Shown: positions 1 through 6,154 of the stretch, piece after piece | How the letters are laid out: every line of letters starts with the position of its first letter | Numbering within the stretch: the first letter of the stretch is position 1 | Assembly (NCBI GenBank): GCA_002491565.1 | Contig: DKWE01000093.1 | Span: 12,729-23,105, forward strand | DNA from: Lachnospiraceae bacterium UBA7160 | GTDB taxonomy: Bacteria; Bacillota; Clostridia; Lachnospirales; Lachnospiraceae | DNA length: 10,377 nucleotides | Reading direction: 5' to 3' | Program-made: the position numbers and the translations under genes | The notes under the pieces: generated by a model | Databases searched by the model: none | The model's input: the letters and a program-made list of their open reading frames with translations, nothing else | Told to the model about the DNA's origin: nothing

Positions 1-97
1 CTCTGGTAGTTTAACCGAGTGGTTATATACCATAGAATGTAGATTCCGGCAGTTTTGCAACACCCTCTTCGTCCGGTTCGGCCAAACTGTATACCCT

Positions 98-370
98 TTA
101 TTCTGCCTGCCCGGTATACCGCGTGCGATACTGCTCGTTCAGCCACTCCACCATTTCATTGACTCCCTGTCTCGTATATTCAAACGCAGATGATTCCTTT
201 TTTTCTTCTGGTGTCTCCTCCCAGCAAAACGGTTCCGGATACACCGACGCGATCATTTTCCCATCCTCCATCCTCAGCATATACCGCATCCCGTGAAACG
301 ATCCTGCAAACCGTTCCTTCTTAATTAATTCCAGGGAAAACATTCCCTGCAGCGTAATTTTTTCTTCCAT
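98..370 (-). CDS. Small hypothetical protein, 90 aa
   Basis: I do not recognise a named family; I have a vague memory of similar short proteins in Lachnospiraceae. The open frame extends upstream to 463, but the ATG at 370 is the likely start: AAGG lies six bases before it, while the upstream ATG at 463 has no evident ribosome binding site and the extra residues look non-native. The 90-residue protein (MEEKITLQG...) has no signal peptide or membrane segment. It has an aromatic and charged centre, including YPEPFCW at residues 44-50 followed by an acidic/lysine run, and a C-terminal helix-like stretch near residues 67-82 (VNEMVEWLNEQY). The look is of a compact cytosolic alpha/beta protein. 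It is divergent from the membrane protein gene at 523. I see no clear promoter or terminator for it. Confidence 0.7.
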   Translation of the reverse strand: MEEKITLQGMFSLELIKKERFAGSFHGMRYMLRMEDGKMIASVYPEPFCWEETPEEKKESSAFEYTRQGVNEMVEWLNEQYRTRYTGQAE

Positions 371-470
371 ATTTTTCCTTCTCCCTGCCGCAAAGTTGCC
401 GTTCAGCCAGCAATTACCGGATTGCCTGAGCTGTAACGTCACAAAAGCTATCGTACATTCCATTTTCTAC

Positions 471-499
471 TTGACAGAACGCCCAAATCTGCCTATCAT
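471..499 (+). promoter_or_regulatory. Sigma-A promoter for the small membrane protein
   Basis: A perfect -35 TTGACA (471-476) is followed by a 17-base spacer and a -10 TATCAT (494-499), five of six matches to TATAAT. Transcription would begin near 506, giving a leader of under 20 bases before the ATG at 523. GGAGG sits about nine bases upstream of that ATG. Confidence 0.8.
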
Positions 500-522
500 A
501 GTGCAAACGGAGGTATCTGCTT

Positions 523-819
523 ATGCAAAAGTTAAAACGTATTCTTGCCCTTGCCGGCGTTATTTTCCTGGTCGGAATGTATGTCATTGTCTTCATCCTT
601 GGCCTGACCGCCAGCCCGGCGACCAAAGGCGCACTGATGGCAGCCATTGCCTGCACCATTGTGATCCCGGTACTGATCTATGCGATGCTGCTCATCGCCC
701 GCGTTCTCGGCACACGGAACAGCCTGCCGGAGGAGTCTCCGGAAGAGGAGTCAAATGTAGCCCAGACCTCTGACACGCGCGCAAACACATCCGGGACAGA
801 CCTTAAACAAAGCAAGTAA
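523..819 (+). CDS. Small two-helix membrane protein, 98 aa, unknown function
   Basis: The protein has a short basic N-terminus (MQKLKR), a hydrophobic helix at about residues 7-30, a short turn (SPATKG) and a second hydrophobic helix at about 37-59. A polar tail of roughly 38 residues follows, rich in Glu, Ser and Thr with an acidic cluster (PEESPEEE). Positive residues at the N-terminus and after helix 2 predict a helical hairpin with both ends in the cytoplasm. The start is supported by GGAGG nine bases upstream and the promoter at 471-499. It is the only clear plus-strand gene and converges on purA, sharing the hairpin at 834-856. I do not recognise a family. It could be a membrane anchor or a small partner of a transporter, but nothing in the sequence decides this. 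Confidence 0.8.
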   Translation: MQKLKRILALAGVIFLVGMYVIVFILGLTASPATKGALMAAIACTIVIPVLIYAMLLIARVLGTRNSLPEESPEEESNVAQTSDTRANTSGTDLKQSK

Positions 820-833
820 AATCCATTACAAAA

Positions 834-856
834 GGGTGCTGCATCACGCAGCACCC
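834..856 (-). terminator. Rho-independent terminator of purA
   Basis: A perfect 9-bp stem (GGGTGCTGC pairs with 848-856) closes a 5-base loop. On the minus strand it is followed at once by TTTTG, 11 bases after the purA stop codon. The plus-strand side has no T run, so it should act mainly on purA, though the convergent membrane-protein transcript would also pass through the hairpin. Confidence 0.85.
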
Positions 857-866
857 ATCATACTTC

Positions 867-2147
867 TCACGCTTCGCGGTAAATGATATCCTCACGTCCC
901 GGTCCATTTGAAACCATTGTGATCGGGAAGCCGATCTCCCGCTCGATAAACTCAATATAATTCCGGCAATTCTCCGGCAGATCCTCATACTTCTTAATGC
1001 CCCGGATATCGCACTTCCAGCCCGGCAGCTTCTTTATCACCGGCTTCGCCTTCTCCAGCAGATATGTGGCCGGGAAGTCTGTCGTCACCTCGCCGTCAAT
1101 CTCATAGCCAACGCACACCGGAATCTCGTCCAGATAGCCCAGCACATCCAGCACTGTAAATGCTACATCTGTCGTGCCCTGCAGACGGCAGCCATACTTT
1201 GATGCCACACAGTCAAACCATCCCATTCTCCTCGGACGTCCTGTCGTTGCACCGTACTCTCCGCCATCACCGCCGCGCCTTCTCAGCTCGTCCGCCTCGT
1301 CGCCAAAGATCTCGCTGACGAATGCGCCTGCTCCGACTGCACTGGAATAAGCCTTGCACACCGTCACAATCCGGCGAATCTCATAGGGCGGCACACCTGC
1401 TCCGACTGCGCCGTAGCCGGCAAGCGTCGAGGACGAAGTTACCATCGGATAAATTCCGTGATCCGGATCCTTCAGTGAACCCAGCTGACCCTCCAGGAGA
1501 ATATTTTTGCCCTCCTTGAGCGCCTGATAAAGAAATGCGGACGTATCACATACGAACGGCTCTACCATCTTCTTATAGGAATGCAGCTCCTCCAGCAGTG
1601 CTTCCGGCGTCAGCAGCGGCTTATGATACAGATACTCCAGCATCGGATTCTTCAAATCACAAATCCGCTGCACCTTCTCCCTGAGCAGATCCTCATCAAA
1701 CAGCTCGCTCACCTGGAAGCCTACCTTGGAAAACTTGTCCGAATAAAACGGAGCAATTCCCGACTTCGTCGAGCCAAAAGAATTCTTTCCGAGCCGCTCT
1801 TCCTCGTACTGATCAAACAGGACGTGGTAGGACATCACCATCTGTGCACGATCCGACACCAGAATCTTCGGCATCGGCACACCGCGCTCCACAATCCCCT
1901 GCACTTCCTGAAACAGAACCGGGATATTCAGAGCCACGCCATTTCCGATCACACTCGTTGTATGGCTGTAAAATACTCCGGACGGAAGTGTATGCAGCGC
2001 AAATTTACCGTAATTATTTACAATTGTGTGTCCGGCATTTGCACCTCCCTGGAAACGTACGACGATGTCCGCTTTCTCCGCGAGCATATCCGTAATCTTT
2101 CCTTTTCCTTCGTCTCCCCAATTGGCTCCAACTACTGCCTGTACCAT
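867..2147 (-). CDS. purA: Adenylosuccinate synthetase
   Basis: PurA joins IMP and aspartate using GTP to give adenylosuccinate, the first committed step to AMP. Numbered from the ATG at 2147 (426 aa), the phosphate loop GANWGDEGKGK is at residues 7-17 with the expected catalytic Asp12, NAGHT with catalytic His40 follows, then IGNG, DHG, SSSTLAG and the C-terminal ATTGRPRRMGW (about 300-310). The ATG at 2156 would add three residues, but AGGAGG (2157-2162) abuts it with no spacing and lies nine bases from the ATG at 2147, so I prefer the latter. Several usually invariant segments differ: EGQLG replaces EGAQG, GSTKSGIAP replaces GTTGRGIGP, and the guanine motif TKLD reads TVLD. The frame is intact and of full length, so I treat it as an active divergent subfamily. 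It has its own promoter downstream of purB. Confidence 0.96.
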   Translation of the reverse strand: MVQAVVGANWGDEGKGKITDMLAEKADIVVRFQGGANAGHTIVNNYGKFALHTLPSGVFYSHTTSVIGNGVALNIPVLFQEVQGIVERGVPMPKILVSDRAQMVMSYHVLFDQYEEERLGKNSFGSTKSGIAPFYSDKFSKVGFQVSELFDEDLLREKVQRICDLKNPMLEYLYHKPLLTPEALLEELHSYKKMVEPFVCDTSAFLYQALKEGKNILLEGQLGSLKDPDHGIYPMVTSSSTLAGYGAVGAGVPPYEIRRIVTVCKAYSSAVGAGAFVSEIFGDEADELRRRGGDGGEYGATTGRPRRMGWFDCVASKYGCRLQGTTDVAFTVLDVLGYLDEIPVCVGYEIDGEVTTDFPATYLLEKAKPVIKKLPGWKCDIRGIKKYEDLPENCRNYIEFIEREIGFPITMVSNGPGREDIIYREA

Positions 2148-2277
2148 AGTTCTCATCCTCCTGAACTTTTGAGGGGAACCTGCCCTGCACGTTCCCGCTT
2201 CCTGCTGGGCCGCCCAAAATCATATTCTGGTCTCGCCCGGTCTCTGTATGCCCCGCATTGCGCTCCGGCACACGAAC
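2148..2277 (-). promoter_or_regulatory. purA 5' leader, about 130 nt with short hairpins
   Basis: The inferred leader is longer than initiation needs. It can form GGGAAC/GTTCCC with an 11-base loop (2174-2196) ending 27 bases before the preferred start, plus a short GC-rich palindrome TGGGCGGCCCA further up. No run of T follows these stems, so they are not terminators. I could not match the leader to the guanine, PRPP, ZTP or tetrahydrofolate riboswitch consensus from memory. Confidence 0.4.
2157..2162 (-). promoter_or_regulatory. purA ribosome binding site that decides the start
   Basis: AGGAGG directly touches the ATG at 2156 but is nine bases from the ATG at 2147. Only the second spacing is usable, so translation should begin at 2147 (MVQAVVGANWG...). 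Confidence 0.8.
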
Positions 2278-2283
2278 ATAGAC

Positions 2284-2312
2284 AGTATACTATACTTTTC
2301 CAGAGATGTAAA
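2284..2312 (-). promoter_or_regulatory. Sigma-A promoter of purA
   Basis: On the minus strand TTTACA (2312-2307) and TATACT (2289-2284) are separated by exactly 17 bases; each matches consensus in five of six positions. Transcription would start near 2277, giving a leader of about 130 bases before the purA start. The -10 lies inside a 13-base odd palindrome (2284-2296). Confidence 0.8.
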
Positions 2313-2396
2313 CACTTTCGTTAGAAAACTCACCTTTCAACCTTGCAGGCGGTGTTTCCGTTTAGCCGGCCAAATCGAGAAGAACGTCCGTTATAG

Positions 2397-3830
2397 TTAC
2401 ACCAGAATCTCCGCCGTGACGCCCAGAAGTCCCTCGTTTGCTTTCAAAACCGGCTGCACGACCGTCTCCACAAAGCGCGCTACCTGCTCCTTTGACCGGC
2501 CAATGTACCGCGACGGTTCCATTGATTTCTTCAGCTCGTCGAGCGACAGGCCGAACGCCGGATCAGCCGCAATCAATTCCAGAAGATTATTCTCCAGTCC
2601 ATTCTCCTTGACATTTCTTCCTGCCTCCATCGACAGCTCGCGGATTCTCTCGTGGAGCTCCTGGCGGTCGCCGCCCGCCTTCACAGCGTCCATCATAATA
2701 TTTTCCGTCGCCATAAACGGAAGCTCCGCCATCAGATGCTTCTCAATCACCTTCGGATACACCTTCAGCCCGTCTGTCACATTCAGGCAGAGGTCCAGAA
2801 TGCCATCCACAGCAAGGAAGCCCTCCGGCACTGACAGCCGCTTATTCGCAGAGTCATCCAGCGTGCGCTCAAACCACTGGCATGAGGATGTAATCGCAGG
2901 ATTCAGCGCATCCAAAAGCACATAGCGGGACAGGGACGCGATCCGCTCACTCCGCATCGGGTTGCGCTTGTACGCCATCGCGGATGAGCCGATCTGTGTC
3001 TTTTCAAACGGCTCCTCCACCTCCTTCAGATGCTGCAGCAGCCGGATATCATTCGACATCTTGTGCGCACTTGCCGCGATACCGGCGAGCACATTCAGCA
3101 CCCGCGTATCCGTCTTTCGCGAATACGTCTGCCCGGAAACTGCCACACATGCGGAAAAGCCCATTTTTTCCGCAATCATCGGATCGATTCGGTCAATTTT
3201 CTCCTGATCCCCGTCAAACAATTCCAAAAATGATGCCTGAGTACCGGTCGTCCCCTTCGAGCCGAGCAGCTTCATGCCGGAAAGCACATACTCCAGATCC
3301 TCCAGATCCATCAGAAATTCCTGTGCCCACAGCGTCGCACGCTTTCCCACCGTTGTCGGCTGCGCCGGCTGGAAATGTGTGAAGGCAAGTGTCGGAAGAT
3401 CTGCATACTTCGTCGCAAACCCGGCAAGCTGCGCGATCACATTGACCAGCTTCTTCTTTACGAGCTTCAGCGCCTCAGTCATCACGATAATGTCGGTATT
3501 ATCCCCGACGTAGCAGGAGGTCGCACCGAGGTGAATGATCGGCTTTGCCTTCGGACACTGTACCCCGTATGCATACACATGCGACATCACATCGTGGCGG
3601 ACTACTTTCTCGCGCTCTTTCGCCACCTCATAATTAATATCATCCTGATGCTCCTTCAGCTCCGCGATCTGTTCTTCGGTGATCGCGAGTCCCAGCTCAC
3701 GCTCCGTCTCCGCCAGAGCGATCCAAAGCCGTCTCCAGGTCCGGAACTTCATATCCGGTGAAAAAATATACTGCATCTCTTTGCTCGCATACCGCTCGGA
3801 GAGCGGACTTACATATCTGTCTGTACTCAT
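2397..3830 (-). CDS. purB: Adenylosuccinate lyase, eukaryote-like class
   Basis: PurB cleaves fumarate from adenylosuccinate (giving AMP) and from SAICAR (giving AICAR), so it acts in both IMP synthesis and the AMP branch. It belongs to the fumarase/aspartase superfamily and should be a homotetramer. The 477-residue protein shows RHDVMSHV (78-85), HLGATSCYVGDNTD (100-113), THFQPAQ with the likely general-acid His152, and the signature loop GSSAMAYKRNPMRSE (281-295) with the catalytic serine pair. Identity to the human ADSL class runs almost throughout (for example FRTWRRLW, VGDNTD, QWFERTLDDSAN, PFMATENI). One loop residue is Ala where human ADSL has Pro; the general fumarate lyase pattern is still satisfied. 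The start has AGGAG six bases upstream. The gene lies 143 bases after the TPR-like gene and about 240 bases before purA. Confidence 0.97.
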   Translation of the reverse strand: MSTDRYVSPLSERYASKEMQYIFSPDMKFRTWRRLWIALAETERELGLAITEEQIAELKEHQDDINYEVAKEREKVVRHDVMSHVYAYGVQCPKAKPIIHLGATSCYVGDNTDIIVMTEALKLVKKKLVNVIAQLAGFATKYADLPTLAFTHFQPAQPTTVGKRATLWAQEFLMDLEDLEYVLSGMKLLGSKGTTGTQASFLELFDGDQEKIDRIDPMIAEKMGFSACVAVSGQTYSRKTDTRVLNVLAGIAASAHKMSNDIRLLQHLKEVEEPFEKTQIGSSAMAYKRNPMRSERIASLSRYVLLDALNPAITSSCQWFERTLDDSANKRLSVPEGFLAVDGILDLCLNVTDGLKVYPKVIEKHLMAELPFMATENIMMDAVKAGGDRQELHERIRELSMEAGRNVKENGLENNLLELIAADPAFGLSLDELKKSMEPSRYIGRSKEQVARFVETVVQPVLKANEGLLGVTAEILV

Positions 3831-3892
3831 AATCTGCTCCTTTTCTCTCTAAACTTCATTCACCCGGTATCTTCACAGACACCTGCAATTTC

Positions 3893-3910
3893 TGTCAGAC
3901 CGTTCTGACA
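3893..3910. repeat. Inverted repeat in the purB upstream gap
   Basis: TGTCAGA and TCTGACA form a perfect 7-bp inverted repeat around a CCGT centre. It lies 63 bases upstream of the purB start. It could be an operator or an RNA hairpin; there is no T run beside it. Confidence 0.5.
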
Positions 3911-3917
3911 ACTACAT

Positions 3918-3942
3918 TCCAGACCGCCTTCCACTGTCTGGA
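3918..3942. repeat. Second inverted repeat in the purB upstream gap
   Basis: TCCAGAC (3918-3924) and GTCTGGA (3936-3942) pair perfectly over seven bases around an 11-base centre. A smaller odd palindrome, CGACCTGGTCG, follows at 3954-3964. No canonical promoter is evident in the gap, so purB may be read from the upstream operon. Confidence 0.5.
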
Positions 3943-3973
3943 GACGTACTTCTCGACCTGGTCGGAAATATTA

Positions 3974-4768
3974 TCATACCTTACTGCCCTTCAGATACTC
4001 TTCTCTTAATTCCTTCGCCACCTCCGCGCGGTCCCGTCTCCGCAGCCGGCCGATTGCGTCAAGATACGGCTGGTGCTTGCACAGATTCGCATTGTACTCC
4101 TGAATCGTCTGCACCAGCTGCATATCCGCGTGGATCTCCTCCAGCCGCTTCCGGTACTCCTCGGCAGACATAAACAATGGAAGCGTACTGATATATTTCC
4201 GGAACGTTTCCTTCGTCTTCACCAGGGAATATGCTTCCCAGAAACATTCCGACGCCTGGGCAAACTGAAACATCCCCGCGTAGGCCGCACCGAGATTATT
4301 CCAGACTCCGGCATAAAACTGTACCCCATACCGGCTGATATTCCGCCTCTTCAGCACCTGCCGGTACTCCCACGCGGCGCGCGCGTACATCCGCTCCCGC
4401 ACCAGATAATCACCGCGCAGCTTCTGCCTGACATCTGCGGTCTGCCCCTCCAGCCTGGACAGCTGGTCCTGATATTCCCTCATCTGCTGATGTGTCAGAT
4501 ATCCTGCCTCCCGGAAAATCGGAAGAACAAAGAATCCGACACTCTCCTTTTTCTCCAGCTGCTCATACAGCTGCCTGTACAAACGCACAAGCCCCAGCTC
4601 ATCCCTCAGCCAGTCGAGCAGCCGCTCATTCATCAGCGACTCATCAATCAGACACGCATTATTGTACAGATAGAAACACAGCTCCTCCAGCGAATAAATA
4701 TTCGTGCGGATCAATTCGATAAAATATGGCTTCTTCGCCTGCGGAAGCAGGCACAGATCATAGCCCAT
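3974..4768 (-). CDS. TPR-like helical repeat protein, 264 aa, third gene of the DUF5717/DUF5716 cluster
   Basis: I do not recognise a named family. The protein is largely alpha-helical with no signal peptide or membrane segment. Two TPR-like helix pairs are visible: about residues 118-142 (GDYLVRERMYARAAWEYRQV...) and 152-187, where NLGAAYAGMFQFAQASECF has the Leu-Gly-x-x-Tyr and Ala-Phe pattern typical of TPR motifs. The N-terminal 75 residues begin MGYDLCLLPQAKKPYFI and look like a separate small helical domain. Charged helices (EEYRKRLEEI, RLRRRDRAEV) form the end. A GTG at 4786 could add six residues, but AAGGAAGGG (4775-4783) is correctly spaced for the ATG at 4768. It follows the DUF5716-type gene after 54 bases, evidently in the same operon. 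TPR proteins often act as scaffolds or Hsp70 partners; the role here is inference. Confidence 0.8.
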   Translation of the reverse strand: MGYDLCLLPQAKKPYFIELIRTNIYSLEELCFYLYNNACLIDESLMNERLLDWLRDELGLVRLYRQLYEQLEKKESVGFFVLPIFREAGYLTHQQMREYQDQLSRLEGQTADVRQKLRGDYLVRERMYARAAWEYRQVLKRRNISRYGVQFYAGVWNNLGAAYAGMFQFAQASECFWEAYSLVKTKETFRKYISTLPLFMSAEEYRKRLEEIHADMQLVQTIQEYNANLCKHQPYLDAIGRLRRRDRAEVAKELREEYLKGSKV

Positions 4769-4774
4769 AGCGTT

Positions 4775-4783
4775 CCCTTCCTT
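4775..4783 (-). promoter_or_regulatory. Ribosome binding site deciding the TPR-like protein start
   Basis: AAGGAAGGG ends six bases before the ATG at 4768, while the alternative GTG at 4786 lies just upstream of it and has only a weak AGTAGGAT before it. Confidence 0.65.
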
Positions 4784-4822
4784 CACTCTGCATCCTACTT
4801 CGGCAGCTGAACAGTTACCTTC

Positions 4823-6097
4823 TTAGAACATAAGCTTCCGCGTCCATGTCATACGAGACGAGCGGTACAGCTCCCCAAATCCCAAATCCTCCACTTCGAC
4901 AATACAGCACGACGGACTGGAAAAATACACGGTCATGCGCAGTCTCGTCGCCCGGTTAGGCCGCGGGGGCAGTCCGGTTAGGCGCAGCCGGTGCACCACC
5001 GTCTCTCCCTCCGCCATCGGGCGCGAGGTAATCCGGATCTCCCGTTCGCCGTCCGGAATGAATTCACAGCTGCGGTGTGCCTCATACCAGTTGATTCCCG
5101 CGCTGATCAGAGGATAAAACTTCTCCTTTCCACTGATGCGCATCTCCATGCCGAGATTCACCTGGATCATGTCTCTCCCGCCAAACAAAATCCCCCGGTC
5201 CGCAATAAATCCCGCGCGCTCCATCGCCGCATAGCACGCGCCTCTGGAATAAAGGTTCTTTCCCTGAAACGCGTGACGCTTGTGGCAGAGAAAGTCGATC
5301 GACCGCTCCGCCCAGCTCCGCTCAAAGTAATCCCCGACCAGGTAGGTCACAGCCACATTCCGGCGCTCAAACACTTTCTTCAGCATCTCAAAGAACAGAC
5401 GGTCGCGTTCCCGCCTCCATTCCTGTTCTCCCAGCGTGCCACGCGCAGCCGCGTCAAAGGACTGACGTGCCGCCTCCTTCACACTTGCAACTGCCGGACG
5501 CGTCGTCCGGTCAATCTCCAGGACATACCCAATCACCGTCTCATCCACATACTCCACCAGAGCAACATCATGGCTCCACAGCTCTTTCTTCTGATTGACC
5601 GTGTAATAGTAAAAGGAAGAAAGATAGTCCTGCATATAGCAATCCCTGCGGTTCACCCCGGCCCTTGTCAGCGCTGCAACAATCAAATCGGACCACTCCT
5701 GCGTCAGAGTGCGCACCGTCACCATCACCTGCAGCCGTGCATTCTGAAGCAGCAGCTTCAGCAGCCCTGCAGCCGTCTGAAAGTAGATCGAAAGCAGCTC
5801 TTCCGGCTCATACGTCTGCCCCTGGTACTCCAGCTTCTCCCCGCGCTCGATTTTCCGGTAGAGATCCTGAATCTGGAAAAGGTCCTCTCCCTCTTCTTCC
5901 CCGGGCGGCACACCGTCCCACAGCTGCCAGACTCCCTGCGCGCTCTGGCGAAGCCCCAGCGGGAGCAGGCCTTCCTCCTCTCCAGGCACTCTTCCTACCG
6001 TCACCGGCTCCTTTACTGACTGGTGGAAATAGCTCATCTGTGCGTACTCCTCGTTCAGCTCGAAGCCAAGAATCAGTTCATTTGTAGCCTGCACCAT
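4823..6097 (-). CDS. DUF5716-type protein; degenerate Hsp70-like protein
   Basis: This appears to be a DUF5716 family protein (name from memory), 424 aa, with no signal peptide or membrane segment. Landmarks follow Hsp70 order: an N-terminal strand pair LILGFELNEEYAQMSYF (8-24) where Hsp70 has IGIDLGTTNS; YQGQTYEPEEL (91-101) like the Hsp70 G-x-x-Y-x-PEE segment; AGVNRRDCYMQDYLSSFYYY (146-165) where Hsp70 has GLEV-RIINEPTAAALAYG; VALVEYVDETVIGYVLEID (178-196) where Hsp70 has DLGGGTFD; YLVGDYFER (252-260) and NLYSRGACYAA (281-291), matching the adenosine-site LVGG...NPDEAVAYGAA. The end, LRLTGLPPRP...EVEDLGFGE (371-409), matches the Hsp70 substrate-binding beta sheet. Both phosphate loops lack their glycines and acidic/Thr residues, and no helical lid follows. 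I infer a pseudo-ATPase chaperone homologue. An in-frame TGA just upstream fixes ATG 6097 as the earliest start; its binding site is weak (GAGG at 6111-6114). Confidence 0.85.
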   Translation of the reverse strand: MVQATNELILGFELNEEYAQMSYFHQSVKEPVTVGRVPGEEEGLLPLGLRQSAQGVWQLWDGVPPGEEEGEDLFQIQDLYRKIERGEKLEYQGQTYEPEELLSIYFQTAAGLLKLLLQNARLQVMVTVRTLTQEWSDLIVAALTRAGVNRRDCYMQDYLSSFYYYTVNQKKELWSHDVALVEYVDETVIGYVLEIDRTTRPAVASVKEAARQSFDAAARGTLGEQEWRRERDRLFFEMLKKVFERRNVAVTYLVGDYFERSWAERSIDFLCHKRHAFQGKNLYSRGACYAAMERAGFIADRGILFGGRDMIQVNLGMEMRISGKEKFYPLISAGINWYEAHRSCEFIPDGEREIRITSRPMAEGETVVHRLRLTGLPPRPNRATRLRMTVYFSSPSCCIVEVEDLGFGELYRSSRMTWTRKLMF

Positions 6098-6119
6098 ATC
6101 TCAAACACCGCCTCATTCT

Positions 6120-6146
6120 AGCTGGAACTGACGCTTTGCGCCAGCT
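6120..6146 (-). repeat. Bulged hairpin between the DUF5717- and DUF5716-type genes
   Basis: AGCTGG (6120-6125) pairs with CCAGCT (6141-6146). An inner CGC (6132-6134) pairs with GCG (6138-6140) over a three-base loop, leaving a six-base bulge. It occupies much of the 57-base gap and ends just before the weak ribosome binding site of the downstream gene. No T run follows, so it is not a terminator; it may be a processing or stability element. Confidence 0.4.
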
Positions 6147-6154
6147 CCAAATGC

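Noticed and set aside
1..33. Minus-strand open frame running off the left edge from ATG 33 (MVYNHSVKLPE)
   Set aside because: Only 11 codons are visible, no ribosome binding site precedes it, and nothing identifies it.
60..97. Possible terminator or tRNA-like TTCG segment (GTCCGGTTCGGCC)
   Set aside because: The stem is only about three base pairs, no T run follows, and the rest of a cloverleaf cannot be formed.
371..463. N-terminal extension of the 90-residue protein to ATG 463
   Set aside because: There is no ribosome binding site and the extension overlaps the opposing promoter region; the ATG at 370 is well supported.
1581..2324. Plus-strand open frame of 247 codons overlapping the purA start and its promoter
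   Set aside because: It has low-complexity composition, crosses a well-supported gene and promoter, and shows no recognisable protein.
3955..3990. TATGATAAT at the end of the TPR-like gene as a purB -10 element
   Set aside because: No acceptable -35 hexamer is found at 16-18 bases; at best it would be a weak extended -10.
4073..6019. Long plus-strand open frames opposite the DUF5716-type and TPR-like genes (4073-4810 and 4991-6019)
   Set aside because: They are rich in His, Arg, Leu and Pro, have no sensible binding sites and mirror the codon bias of the minus-strand genes; they are antisense shadows.
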